A stretch of DNA of 64,000 nucleotides from Verrucomicrobiota bacterium (lineage in GTDB: Bacteria; Verrucomicrobiota; Verrucomicrobiia; Verrucomicrobiales; Akkermansiaceae): contig JAFLEH010000002.1 in assembly GCA_017301995.1 (NCBI GenBank), positions 318,083 to 382,082 on the forward strand. The letters run 5' to 3'. Each line of letters opens with the position of its first letter. The stretch's first letter is position 1. Below, one piece after another: positions 7,248 to 17,300 of this stretch. Made by a program: the position numbers and the translations under genes. The notes under the pieces were generated by a model that saw only the letters and a program-made list of their open reading frames with translations, was not told the origin of the DNA and did not search any database.

Positions 7248-9389
7248 ATGGATAGCATTCACGCCCACGCTCCCGAACCCTGCCGCCCGTTTTACGGGAG
7301 AATCCGGCGGTTTTTGCGGCGGTTGGTGTTCTTCACCAGCGTGGTGGTGGTCAACGTGGCGGCCACGTTCTGGCTGTGGGACCTTTTCTGGCGGATGGGC
7401 CTGCACCGGGCGCACTACGTGCTGCTGCTGGTGTTTTTCGTGCTCAATGGCCTGCTGGTGCTCGGGTCCTTCCATGCGATCTTCGGCGCGTTCGACATGC
7501 TGCTGGGCCGCAAGCGCTCGGTCCGGATCACCAAGCTGGCCGACGGTCTAACTGACCCGCTGGTCAAACGGTTCGCCGTGGTGATGCCGATCTACAACGA
7601 GGACGCGGTGAAGATTTGCGCGCGGATCGAGGCGATCCACCGCTCGATCGAGGCCACCGGCCAGATCGCGTCCTTCGATTTCTTCATCCTCAGCGATACC
7701 CGCGACCTCGATCTGTGGGTGGTGGAGGAAACCGCTTGGACCAACCTGTGCCGGCGGTTGGACGGATTCGGCCGGATCTACTACCGGCGTCGTAAGACCA
7801 ATGAGAACCGCAAGGCCGGCAACATAGGCGACTTCGTCCGCACCTGGGGCGGCGGCTACGAGGGCATGCTGGTGCTGGACGCCGACAGCCTGATGGACGG
7901 CGCGGACATCGTGAAGATGGCGCGGGTGATGGAGGCCTATCCGCGGCTCGGGATTCTGCAAACCCCGCCGCGGCTGATTCGCGGGGTGTCGGTGTTCACC
8001 CGGCTCCAACAGTTCGCGATGCGGCTTTACGGACCGCTGTTCATCCGGGGATTGAATTTCTGGCAGCTCGATGGCGGCAGCTACTGGGGCCATAACGCGC
8101 TGATCCGAATGGCGCCGTTTTCCGAATTCTGCGAACTGCCCGCGCTGCCGGGGCGGGAGCCGTTCGGCGGACGCATTCTGAGTCATGATTTCGTGGAAGC
8201 CGCGCTGATGGTCCGCGAGGGCTGGGAGGTGTGGCTCGCGTGGGACATCGAGGGCACCTACGAGGAGGCCCCGCCGACGCTGATCGACCACCTCAAGCGC
8301 GACCGCCGCTGGTGCCAGGGGAATCTCCAGCATTTGTGGCTGATTTTCGCCCGCAAGCTGCCATTTTCGGTTAGGGTTCACCTGTTCATGGGCATCATGG
8401 CCTATCTGGCAAGCCCGATCTGGTTCCTGTTCCTGCTCCAAAGCACCTGGCTGGCGTGGGACCGCCGGGCCAGCGGGCTGAGCAGCATCTCGGTGCCGGG
8501 CTACGTGGCCAAGTGGTTCAAGCTCGACGATTTCATGCAGAGCCTGACGCTTTCCGTAACGATCATGGCGCTGCTGTTCCTACCGAAGATTCTCGCGGTG
8601 ATCGGCGCGGTGCTCACGCCATCGATCCGCCGCTCCTTTGGCGGCGGTTTCCGGATCCTGTTTGGCGCGCTGTTTGAGACGGTGGTGTCGATGCTGCTGG
8701 CTCCCTGTGTGATGGTGGCGCACACCCTGATGGTGGCCAGCATTGTGGTCGGTAAAGCGGTGGGCTGGGGCACCCAGAGCCGGGAAACCGACGGCACCGC
8801 GTGGGTGGACGCGTTCCGGTTTCATGCGGCGCAAACCCTGTTGGGACTGGCATGGACCGCGTTGGCGATGAAGATCGGATTGGTCTTCGCCGCGTGGATG
8901 GCGCCGATTTTGCTAGGGTTGGTCTTGAGCGCGCCGGTTTCCGTGTGGACCAGCAGGGCGCGGTATGGCCGGGCGCTGGCTCGGCGCGGACTGCTCTCGA
9001 TTCCCGAGGAAATCAACCCGCCGGAGGTGATCCGTCTGGCGGATTCCGCCACGGCGGCGGTGGATCCGGCGCTGGACGCCACCTGCGAAGGACGCCACGG
9101 GGTGATGGCGGCGGTAGTCGATCCCTATGTGAATGGGGTGCATGTTTCCCTGCTCGAACCCGCCGAGTTGACCGCCGCCCAGGAGGCGCTGGCGGAACGT
9201 TGTCTGGTGGAGGGGCCTTCCGCGCTTGACAAGAAGGAGCTTGCCGAGTTGCTCTATTTGGCACCGGCCATGCTGCGTCTCCATCGTGCCGTGTGGCTGC
9301 GGCCGGCGGACACCATCCACGCCGTCTGGACCCAGGCGGTGGAAAGCTATCGTCGCCGCCTCGAGGGCGCTCCCTCCGCTCCAAACTGA
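7248..9389 (+). CDS. opgH: Glucans biosynthesis glucosyltransferase OpgH (MdoH)
   Basis: A 713-residue GT2 membrane glycosyltransferase that polymerises glucose from UDP-glucose into osmoregulated periplasmic glucan. Two N-terminal helices (about 23-45 and 56-80) precede the catalytic domain, which carries VVMPIYNED (about 105), LDADSLM (DxD, about 209-215), SHDFVEAALM (about 312-321) and the RRWCQGN acceptor motif (about 353-359). Several transmembrane helices follow, and the last 150 residues form the OpgH-type cytoplasmic tail. It is shorter than Escherichia coli OpgH mainly because the N-terminal extension is missing; see the small upstream gene. Confidence 0.93.
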   Translation: MDSIHAHAPEPCRPFYGRIRRFLRRLVFFTSVVVVNVAATFWLWDLFWRMGLHRAHYVLLLVFFVLNGLLVLGSFHAIFGAFDMLLGRKRSVRITKLADGLTDPLVKRFAVVMPIYNEDAVKICARIEAIHRSIEATGQIASFDFFILSDTRDLDLWVVEETAWTNLCRRLDGFGRIYYRRRKTNENRKAGNIGDFVRTWGGGYEGMLVLDADSLMDGADIVKMARVMEAYPRLGILQTPPRLIRGVSVFTRLQQFAMRLYGPLFIRGLNFWQLDGGSYWGHNALIRMAPFSEFCELPALPGREPFGGRILSHDFVEAALMVREGWEVWLAWDIEGTYEEAPPTLIDHLKRDRRWCQGNLQHLWLIFARKLPFSVRVHLFMGIMAYLASPIWFLFLLQSTWLAWDRRASGLSSISVPGYVAKWFKLDDFMQSLTLSVTIMALLFLPKILAVIGAVLTPSIRRSFGGGFRILFGALFETVVSMLLAPCVMVAHTLMVASIVVGKAVGWGTQSRETDGTAWVDAFRFHAAQTLLGLAWTALAMKIGLVFAAWMAPILLGLVLSAPVSVWTSRARYGRALARRGLLSIPEEINPPEVIRLADSATAAVDPALDATCEGRHGVMAAVVDPYVNGVHVSLLEPAELTAAQEALAERCLVEGPSALDKKELAELLYLAPAMLRLHRAVWLRPADTIHAVWTQAVESYRRRLEGAPSAPN

Positions 9390-9419
9390 TCTAACACAAA
9401 AAACCAACCCCACGAAACC

Positions 9420-10604
9420 ATGCTCCAGATCAATCCGAATCTAGCCGACCTGGTGGCCGACGCCGCCGCCGGGCTGCGCGACCGCCTCAATGCCACCGCC
9501 TCCATCACCGCCGCCGCGCCCGGACGGGTCAATCTGATCGGCGAGCACATCGACTACTGTGACGGGTTTGTGATGCCGTTCGCGATCGACCGCTACATCG
9601 TGATCGCCGGATGCGCGAACGGAACCAAGGACGCCCGTGTGGCGACCGCGCTGGACGGTGAAATCGCCGTGTTTGACGTGAGCGTTCCGCAGCAGGAAGC
9701 CGCGCCGAAATGGAGCAACTACCTGCGCGGGGTCATCGCCGGATTCCAAGCGAAGGGCTATCACATTCCGGGGTTTGACGCTTATATCATTTCCTCGATT
9801 CCCGGAGGTGCCGGATTGTCTTCCAGCGCGGCTTTGGAATGCGCGATGGCCACGTTCCTCGAAGGTCTGTTGGATACCGTGATGGACACCCGCGAAAAGG
9901 CGCTGCTGTGCCAGAAGGCCGAGCACGATTTCGCCCACGTTCCGTGCGGCATCATGGACCAGTTCGCGTCCGCTTTCGGCAAGGCCAACCGGCTGGTGCT
10001 CATCGACTGCCAATCCGGTGAGCCGGAGTTGGTGCCGTTCGAAAACCCCGATCTAACCGTCATTATCGCCAACACCATGGTCCATCACGAATTGTCCGAC
10101 GGCGGCTATGCGGCGCGGCGGAAACACACCGAGGACGGACTCGCGATCATCGGCAAGAAGTCCTGGCGCGAGGTCACCGAAAGCGACGTGACCGGGGCGT
10201 GGGATCGCTTGGGCGACCCCGTGAACCGCCGCTCGCGCCATGTGGTGGGCGAGATCGCTAGGACCCAGGCGGCCGCCACCGCGCTGGAGAAGAACGACTT
10301 CGGCTCGCTCGGGCCGTTGATGGCCGCCAGCCATGATTCGCTGCGCGACGACTTCGAGGTTTCCTGCAAGGAGTTGGACATCATGGTGGAGATCGCCCGC
10401 AACATCGGTTCGGTGGGCGGCGTGATCGGCGCGCGGATGACCGGCGGCGGATTCGGCGGATCCACGGTCACGCTTTGCCAATCCAGCAAGGCGGCCGAAA
10501 TCGCGGCCACGCTTGCCGCCGAGTACATCGCGGCCACTGGAATCACCCCGCAGATTTTCGCCTCCCGCCCGTCCCAGGGCGCGCATCTGGTTTTCAAGTC
10601 CTGA
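9420..10604 (+). CDS. galK: Galactokinase
   Basis: A 394-residue GHMP kinase that phosphorylates galactose at C1 (Leloir pathway, cytoplasm). The galactokinase signature is present at residues 36-45 (PGRVNLIGEH.DY), the GHMP ATP-binding loop at about 127-137 (PGGAGLSSSAALE), CGIMDQFAS at about 178, and the C-terminal MTGGGFGGSTV glycine motif near 340. Length matches the family. The start is 30 bp after opgH with no visible terminator between, so it may be read from the opg operon. It could process galactose from the GH2/GH27 cluster 10 kb downstream. Confidence 0.95.
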   Translation: MLQINPNLADLVADAAAGLRDRLNATASITAAAPGRVNLIGEHIDYCDGFVMPFAIDRYIVIAGCANGTKDARVATALDGEIAVFDVSVPQQEAAPKWSNYLRGVIAGFQAKGYHIPGFDAYIISSIPGGAGLSSSAALECAMATFLEGLLDTVMDTREKALLCQKAEHDFAHVPCGIMDQFASAFGKANRLVLIDCQSGEPELVPFENPDLTVIIANTMVHHELSDGGYAARRKHTEDGLAIIGKKSWREVTESDVTGAWDRLGDPVNRRSRHVVGEIARTQAAATALEKNDFGSLGPLMAASHDSLRDDFEVSCKELDIMVEIARNIGSVGGVIGARMTGGGFGGSTVTLCQSSKAAEIAATLAAEYIAATGITPQIFASRPSQGAHLVFKS

Positions 10605-10644
10605 ACGGCAAACCGGAACGGAAACGATCCGGCTTCACCGCGCC

Positions 10645-10673
10645 AAGGCGCCGTCCCGCGGGACGCGCGCCTT
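10645..10673. terminator. Hairpin between convergent galK and pyrB
   Basis: Near-palindrome AAGGCGCCGTCCC / GGGACGCGCGCCTT with one bulged base, between two converging genes and touching the pyrB stop codon. The U-tract is poor on both strands, so it may be a bidirectional terminator with limited intrinsic strength. Confidence 0.55.
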
Positions 10674-11599
10674 TACGCTTCGCCGCTCTCCGGCTTGAGA
10701 TAATAGAGCACGGACATCCGGACGGCGATGCCGTTTTCGACCTGGTCGTTGATGAGTGAGCGCTCGTAGTCCATCACGGCGTCGCAGAGTTCCACACCGC
10801 GGTTCACGGGGCCGGGGTGCATGATGTAGAGCCCGCGGTCGCGGATTTGTTGGAGACGGGTCTCGGTGACTCCGTAGAGCCGGTGGTATTCGCGCACCGA
10901 GGGGAAGTATTGGACGTCCTGCCGCTCCATCTGGACGCGCAGCAGATAGACGAAGTCCGGCCCCCAGGCCATCGCCTCGTCGTAGTTGGTGAAACGCCGG
11001 GTCTGCTCCGGTCCCACCCGCGGCACCAGTGTGCCGGGCCCCAGATAGGCCACTTCCACTCCGAGTTTCTTCAGCACCGTGCTGGTGGATCGCGCGACCC
11101 GGGAGTGGAGGATGTCGCCGACGATGAGGACTTTCCGACCCGCGGGTTCGGGGAATTTCTCCTTGATGGTGAACGCGTCTAACAATGCCTGCGTGGGATG
11201 CGCGTGGGCACCGTCGCCGGCATTGACCACGGATGCCTTGGTGAGCTTGGCGATCACCCCCGGCAAGCCGGAATTCCGGTGGCGCACGATGATGAAATCG
11301 GTGCGCATCGCCTGCAGCGTCTCGATGGTTTCCCTAACCGACTCGCCCTTGGTGATCGAGGAATGGGCGACGTCGAAGTTCACCACATCGGCGGAAAGCC
11401 GTTTGGCGGCGACCTCGAACGACGAGTGGGTGCGGGTGCTCGCCTCGTAGAAAAGCATGAGGACCGATTTGCCCTTGAGGGCGGGCACCTTTTTCACCGA
11501 GCGGGTGAAGAGTTCCTTGAAGGGGGCCGCCTGATCTAGCAGACGGTCGATTTCCCCGCGTTCGAGGGAGACGATGTCGAGGAGGTCTTTACGAGCCAT
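10673..11599 (-). CDS. pyrB: Aspartate carbamoyltransferase catalytic chain
   Basis: A 308-residue enzyme that joins carbamoyl phosphate and aspartate in pyrimidine synthesis. The start at 11599 gives MARKDLLDI; a longer upstream frame is unsupported. Carbamoyl-phosphate site YEASTRTHSSFE (about 52-63), SSITKGES (about 83-90), GDGAHAHPTQALLD (about 135-148), GDILHSRVARS and the HPGPVNRG loop (about 262-269) are all present. Length fits a stand-alone catalytic chain. Its first 11 bases overlap the preceding membrane-protein gene, so it is the last gene of the purD-pyrR-X-pyrB operon. Confidence 0.95.
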   Translation of the reverse strand: MARKDLLDIVSLERGEIDRLLDQAAPFKELFTRSVKKVPALKGKSVLMLFYEASTRTHSSFEVAAKRLSADVVNFDVAHSSITKGESVRETIETLQAMRTDFIIVRHRNSGLPGVIAKLTKASVVNAGDGAHAHPTQALLDAFTIKEKFPEPAGRKVLIVGDILHSRVARSTSTVLKKLGVEVAYLGPGTLVPRVGPEQTRRFTNYDEAMAWGPDFVYLLRVQMERQDVQYFPSVREYHRLYGVTETRLQQIRDRGLYIMHPGPVNRGVELCDAVMDYERSLINDQVENGIAVRMSVLYYLKPESGEA

Positions 11600-12251
11600 G
11601 GCGGAGTTGGGGGAAGTAGTGGAGAACGGCGAACACGAGGGCGAAAAAGGCGGTGATGGCCACGAAGGCCGCGTGGTGGCGCGACTGGGTGCGCTTGAGC
11701 GCGATGTATCCCGCCAACGGGAGGGAGGCGACCGTTCCGGCAACCAGCAGATGGTACCCCTCGCTCATGGTCTGCCCGAGCTGATAGGACTCGGATAGGT
11801 TCGCCAGACCGCGGAGCAGGGTCGGGGCCGCCGCTCCGCCTATGGAAAGGACGTAGGCGAGCGCGAGAACCGGCTTGGACGCGGCCTGCGGGAGTTCGAA
11901 ACCGCCTTCCTTGATCGCGGCGATCGCGCTTTGCCGGCGGATGGCCGCGAGTTCCTCCGGGGAGTGTCTGTGGTCTGGCAGCTTGGAGTTTGCGGGTGCG
12001 GTGGCGTGCCGCGGCGATGGTAACGGCTCGCGTTCGGAGCGCTTGAGCGATCGGATGGGCTTCGGTTCGTGTGATGCGGCCGGGGCATGGGCCGGAGGGT
12101 CCAGGTGGACGGCGGCAGGCTCGGGTTCCGGCACGGGTGGCGGCTCCGGCGGAGCAGGCTGGGCTGCCGGGTCGTGGCCCGGCACGCCAAGGGCGTCGCG
12201 GAGTTTTGCCAGTTCCTCGGGGCTCTTCTTGTGGGTGGGCAGGGTGCTCAT
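11589..12251 (-). CDS. Membrane protein with duplicated SPEELA motif, in pyr operon
   Basis: A 220-residue protein I do not recognise. The N-terminal half is Pro/Glu/His-rich and disordered, with a short motif occurring twice: HKKSPEELAKLRDALG (residues 7-22) and HRHSPEELAAIRRQSA (about 94-109). The C-terminal half has three hydrophobic helices (about 128-150, 165-185, 195-215). It overlaps pyrR at the start (12248-12251) and pyrB at the end, so it is translationally coupled to both, yet nothing in it suggests a pyrimidine function. Confidence 0.75.
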   Translation of the reverse strand: MSTLPTHKKSPEELAKLRDALGVPGHDPAAQPAPPEPPPVPEPEPAAVHLDPPAHAPAASHEPKPIRSLKRSEREPLPSPRHATAPANSKLPDHRHSPEELAAIRRQSAIAAIKEGGFELPQAASKPVLALAYVLSIGGAAAPTLLRGLANLSESYQLGQTMSEGYHLLVAGTVASLPLAGYIALKRTQSRHHAAFVAITAFFALVFAVLHYFPQLRHGS

Positions 12252-12781
12252 GGGGAGGGTTTTTCTACAACCTCCACCGCATCCACACCGTCGGTCCCGG
12301 TTAGGGAGACGAGCACGTGGTCGAGGCGGTGGGTGTTCAATCGGATGCCTGTGTAGTCGGGTTGGATCGGCATTTCGCGATGGCCGCGATCGATCAGCAC
12401 GGCGAGTTCGACCTTGGCCGGGCGACCGTAGTCCGCGAGAGCGTCGAGAGCGGCACGAATCGTCCGTCCGGTGAAAATCACGTCATCCACCAGAATCACA
12501 TGCGCGCCCTCGACGGTGAAGGAGATTTCACTGCCCTGTAGCGTGGGGTTTTCGTGGAGATGCTCGAAGTCGTCGCGGTAGAGCGAAATGTCGAGGACGC
12601 CGAAACGAAGTTCCCGGTCGTCATCTTCCGCCAGCAGGGTGAGGACGCGTTCGGCCACTTCGTCGCCGCGGCGGCGGATGCCCACAAGAGAAATGGGAGC
12701 ACCCGCGGTTTTGTCGCGGATCGATTGGGCGATCCGGGAGACTCCGGCGGCGATTTCGGCTTCGTTCAGGGTGAGAGGCAT
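12248..12781 (-). CDS. pyrR: Bifunctional pyr operon regulator / uracil phosphoribosyltransferase PyrR
   Basis: A 177-residue type I phosphoribosyltransferase. Start at 12781 gives MPLTLNEAEIAAGVSRIA. The PRPP-binding loop VILVDDVIFTGRTIRAAL lies at about 97-114, and LVGIRRRGDEVAERV plus RELRFGVLDISLYRDDF are typical of PyrR. PyrR proteins bind a pyr leader RNA and can make UMP from uracil. The gene sits between purD (17 bp upstream) and a membrane-protein gene. I did not find a convincing PyrR-binding leader by eye. Confidence 0.93.
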   Translation of the reverse strand: MPLTLNEAEIAAGVSRIAQSIRDKTAGAPISLVGIRRRGDEVAERVLTLLAEDDDRELRFGVLDISLYRDDFEHLHENPTLQGSEISFTVEGAHVILVDDVIFTGRTIRAALDALADYGRPAKVELAVLIDRGHREMPIQPDYTGIRLNTHRLDHVLVSLTGTDGVDAVEVVEKPSP

Positions 12782-12798
12782 GTCGGTTTGTTTGGGTG

Positions 12799-14058
12799 TT
12801 AGGAATTGGTGAAATGGAGAATACCGATGTCGCGGCGGCGCTGCATGCCGTCGAAATGGATCCGGTCTGCCGCGGCATGGGCGGCGGTCACCGCGGTGGC
12901 CAGATCGGAACCGCCCGCCACTACGGCCAGCACACGGCCTCCGTGGGTCTCCCAAGAGCCGTCGGCGCCGATCCGGGTGCCGGCGTGATAGACCCTGGCG
13001 AGTGCGTTGTTTTCGATGCCTGAGATCCGGTCGCCGCTGCGGGACGATTCCGGATAGCCCGCCGAAGCGAGGATGACGCAGACGCTCCATCCGTTGTCGA
13101 AGTCGATCAGATCCTCGCGCAATTCTCCGTTTGCCCCGGCAAGGCAGAAGCCCGCCAGATCACCCCTGACGAGCGGCATCACGGCCTGGCATTCGGGATC
13201 GCCGAAACGGCAGTTGTACTCGATCACCTTCGGGCCGTCGGGCGTCAGCATCAGGCCGAAATACAGGAATCCGCGGTAGGGCAGGCCGTCGCTCCGCAAA
13301 CCCGCCACCGTTGGGGCGACGATGTCCGCGGTGATCCGGTCCATGGTCTCGCGGGATACCAGATTGCGGCTTGCCACGGCTCCCATGCCGCCCGTGTTAG
13401 GCCCGGTGTCTCCCTCGCCGATCCGCTTGTAATCGCGAGCCGGAGTGAACACCAGATAGCGGTCATCGACGATGGCGGCGAACACCGAAACCTCAGGTCC
13501 GGTTAGGCAATCCTCGACCAACAATCTGCCGTCTCCGAACCGGCGTTGCGTGAATACTTCGTCCAGAAACTCCCGCGCCGACGCCTCGTCCGGGCAAACG
13601 GCCACACCTTTTCCGGCAGCGAGTCCGTCGAACTTCAGGACGGTCGGGTAACATCCGGCGATCGCGTCGATGGCCTCCGCATAGCCGCCACAGGCGGTCG
13701 CCTTGGCGGTGGGGATGCCGTGACGCACCAGAAACGCTTTGGCGAACTCTTTGCTGGCTTCCAATTGGGCGGATTCCTTGGGTGGCCCCCAACACGGGAT
13801 CCCGGCGCCCGCGCACCGGTTGGCAAGCCCCTCGCCGGTGACCAGATAGCTTTCCTCGCCCGCCACACACAGGTCGATGCCATTTCCGCTCATCCATGCG
13901 ATGAGCGAATCCAGCCCGTCGGCCGGGACCGGCTTGGCCAATTCGTGGATCGCCGCGCTTCCCGGGAAGCAAAACACCTCGTGGGCACCCGGTGATTCCA
14001 CCAACGCCCTGACCAGCGCGTGCTCGCGCCCACCTTTGCCGACGACCAGAATTTTCAT
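12799..14058 (-). CDS. purD: Phosphoribosylamine--glycine ligase
   Basis: A 419-residue ATP-grasp enzyme, second step of purine synthesis. N-terminal MKILVVGKGGREHAL is the family start. The ATP-grasp region has PTVLKFDGLAAGKGVAVC (about 136), LLVEDCLTGPEVSVFA (about 183) and DYKRIGEGDTGPNTGGMGAV (about 210), and RFGDPECQAVMPL lies near 290. Length is normal. It is the first gene of the purD-pyrR-X-pyrB operon and is divergent from the Verru_Chthon gene. Confidence 0.95.
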   Translation of the reverse strand: MKILVVGKGGREHALVRALVESPGAHEVFCFPGSAAIHELAKPVPADGLDSLIAWMSGNGIDLCVAGEESYLVTGEGLANRCAGAGIPCWGPPKESAQLEASKEFAKAFLVRHGIPTAKATACGGYAEAIDAIAGCYPTVLKFDGLAAGKGVAVCPDEASAREFLDEVFTQRRFGDGRLLVEDCLTGPEVSVFAAIVDDRYLVFTPARDYKRIGEGDTGPNTGGMGAVASRNLVSRETMDRITADIVAPTVAGLRSDGLPYRGFLYFGLMLTPDGPKVIEYNCRFGDPECQAVMPLVRGDLAGFCLAGANGELREDLIDFDNGWSVCVILASAGYPESSRSGDRISGIENNALARVYHAGTRIGADGSWETHGGRVLAVVAGGSDLATAVTAAHAAADRIHFDGMQRRRDIGILHFTNS

Positions 14059-14229
14059 CCGCGCGTGATATGGCGGAAAAGCCGGCCTGACTCAACACCG
14101 AAAGTACCAACGAACGGAAAAACCCGGGAAAATCCGCCGCCGTCAGACCACGCCCCGAACGGGGGATTGAATTTTGGAAAGAATTGCCGGTCGGGTGAAA
14201 AAACCACCCCGGATTTCGGAAAATCTGTA

Positions 14230-14257
14230 TTGACATCATCCCTACGCGGGCTACCTT
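14230..14257 (+). promoter_or_regulatory. Sigma-70-like promoter of the Verru_Chthon A gene
   Basis: Perfect -35 TTGACA (14230-14235), 16-base spacer, and TACCTT as -10 (14252-14257), in the 340-bp divergent intergenic region between purD and the A gene, leaving a leader of about 135 bases. The rest of this intergenic region shows nothing else I can name. Confidence 0.6.
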
Positions 14258-14397
14258 TCCGGCGTTCGCTGTTTGTGAAGTGTGAGTTCCGAAAGAAAAG
14301 TGATCCCGCTTTTCGATTGGAAGCCGGCGCGTTGTGCGTTGGCAGGCATTTCCTGCATCGGATGCGATCAACCCGAAACCCCAAACTCGCATATCCC

Positions 14398-17300
14398 ATG
14401 AAAACTCCCTTCCGCAAGTTCAGGCTGCGCTTTCCTCTCGGTCATCGCCGTGGTTTCGCGCTGGTCATCGTGCTCAGCATGATGATTCTCCTGACCTTGC
14501 TTGCCGTCGGCTTGCTTTCTCTCTCCTCGGTGAGCTTGCGCGCGTCCACACAGGGAAACGCCATGGCGCTCGCCCGTTCCAACGCCCGGTTGGCCATGCT
14601 TGTCGCGCTGGGTGAGTTGCAGAAAACCACGGGGACCGACCGGGCGATCACCGCGCCGGCCGCGGGGCTGGACAAGCGCTATCCGCTGGGGCTAACCGGC
14701 ACCTGGACGGCTCGCGATCCCAAGCAGGAAACCCTCACCAAAGACGAAACCGATGCCAAGTTCCAGCGCTGGCTCGCGTCTTCTCCTCTCTACGATTCCG
14801 TCATTGACCCGCGCAAGCCCCCGGTAGCCACTCCCGGCAACACCGGCGTCGCGACGCTGTTGGGCAATGGCTCGCTCGGGAAACGCAAGGACCGGATGCA
14901 GGACGACCAGCGTATCGCGGTGCAGACGTCCCGCGTCGCGACCACCCGTCAGAGCGGCGGCTTCGCCTGGGCGGTGATCGATGAAAACGCAAAATCCCGT
15001 GTGGATCTCTACTTCGACGAGAAGTCGAAAAAAGCGTGGGACAACGTGGCGCGCGCCGGTTCCCCGCCGATCGATGGGCTTGGCATTCTGACCGGTTGGG
15101 AAAAATTCACCGTTAGTACCGAGAACAATGGCAAACTGGCGACCAACGCGACCGTTCCCATGACCACCCTGGTTTCCAAGGACGATTCGGCGATCTATGA
15201 TCCGGATGTCACGGTGTATTCCAACTCGCTGATGACCGACCCGGTCAATGGCGGCCTGAAGAAGGACCTCAGCATGTTGAGTGCTCGCGCGCTCAATTCC
15301 ACGGAAACGAACGCGCGCCTGTACAAATACGCCGGCGTGGTCACCGATAACGTTCCCTCGGATCCCTATCTCTCCCTTCTGACCAACTATCACAATCTCT
15401 ACAAGCGCCTCGGTGTCCGTGATGGAACGCTCCGCCCCGGACCGATGCAGGTGGCGGCGAAACTGCCGTCGCGTCATACGCCCTACACGCCCGATGCCAG
15501 CGATCCCAAGAAAATCACCATTACCCGCGCCGCTCCCACTGAGCCATTGCTCACCCCTTCCGTCGTCCGGGTTGATATCATTTTCTCGATGATCACCCGC
15601 GAGACCCACGGCGGCTGGCGCAACCGCTACGGCACCGCCCGCCCCTATCTGCTGCACATGCAATACCTTCCGATCGTCACGCTCCACAACCCGTATAGTG
15701 TGCCGATCGTGTTCGAGGGCATGAAGGTCTCGTTCAAGAATCTGCCGGTCGGTTTCAACTTCAGGGTCGATGACCAACCGCTCAGCACCCGCCTCGTGGC
15801 CCTCAACCAGATGTATGTGAGTTACGCGGGGAATGATTCGGCCAGCAAGGATTTCGGCATCAATCTGAAGCCCTCGGCCACCAGCAGCGGCGGCACCACC
15901 CTGACGCTCGAGCCCGGCCAGACCAAGATTTTCGGAACGCCCAAAGTGCCTCCCACTTGGACTTGGTTCAACGAAAGCCCGGGATCTGGATCCGACGGAA
16001 CTCATCTTTTCGACTGGCGCAACAACTACACCACTAACTTCGACATGGGCCCAACCATGATCACGCCTCCGCAAGGTGGGGGGGCCGGGTTCGATATCGA
16101 CTGGATCAACCCGCAGCCGCTCCAAACCGCCAAGGGAACCGCGGTGGCGACAGGAAATGATGTTGGGATGGTCAGCCTTGTTGGTACGGAAAAGTTGGGC
16201 GTTCAGTTCGGTCCCTATATGTCATCGGCAAGCAACGGCTCGTTCAGCGTCTCGATCGATCTCCTCCGGGGCGGTTCGGAAGTGCGTGCGGGCGGGATCG
16301 AAGTGAAATATGGCGACCAGGCCCGGCTGAACGAAATTCTCGCGAAGGGCAAGTCCGTGCGGTTCCCGGACACCCGCAGTTTCCCGGAAACCTATCCGAA
16401 GCCGAACGTCGATCCCCCGATCTACACCAACACGATTTACGAAGGCGGAAACACCCCGATCAAGGACTACGTCAAATCGAAGCAGTTCATGATCTTCAGC
16501 CTCGCGGCAAAGACCACCCAGGAGTCCTTCATCCCCGCGCGGACCCTGCTCACCGGCAATCCATCCAACAATGTCGCGATCATCGACCTGACCAAGAACA
16601 AGGACCCGGAAGGCGGCGTGCCGCTGGAAATGGTGATGATGCCCATCCGCAACGGAAAGGCGGCGATCGAGGAAAACCGCGGCAATCAGGAAGGCTACTT
16701 CTTCGGCGGCAACGGCTCGCTCAACGGCACGCCGCGCGCCACGTTCTACGAGTTTCCGGTCATGCCGGCCGAGTCGCTGGCACAGTTCCGGCATGCCAAT
16801 CTGGCGGGTTCCGGTTTCATGCCGTTCACGCTTTACACGGTGGGCGAGTCGTTCGCCCACCCGCAGATCGGCACGTCGGTCAGCCGCCAGACATGGACCG
16901 ACCGCACGGTCATGCTCGATCATGCCTATCTGGCCAACCGCGCGTTGTGGGATACCTATTTCCTCTCCACCGTCGCCGACCAGAGCGGACCGCTGTTTTC
17001 GTCCACGAAAACCTTCAGCAAGGTTCTAACCGACTTCTTCGACGAGGGGATCGAACTGCCCAACCGGCGGTTCCAGCCCTATAACCGAGGATCGAATAAG
17101 ACCCCTGAAAGCCTAAAGCAGACCGCATCCGGAAACCCGGCTTACGAGGAATTGGCGGCCTATCTGATCCTGAACGGCGGGTTTAACGTGAACTCGGCCT
17201 CGGTGGACGCGTGGAAGGCGGTTCTCGCCGCGCTGGATGAGGCCGAGATCGAAACCGTGCTCGGTGCCGAGTCGGCTTCCACCGGGCGCTATTCCCTGCT

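Noticed and set aside
6718..7551. 277-residue plus-strand frame over the opg operon
   Set aside because: Gly/Arg/Cys-rich shadow that overlaps both gene X and opgH; no natural protein features.
14692..16125. 477-residue antisense frame in the Verru_Chthon gene
   Set aside because: High-GC antisense shadow; the sense frame has a prepilin leader and normal composition.
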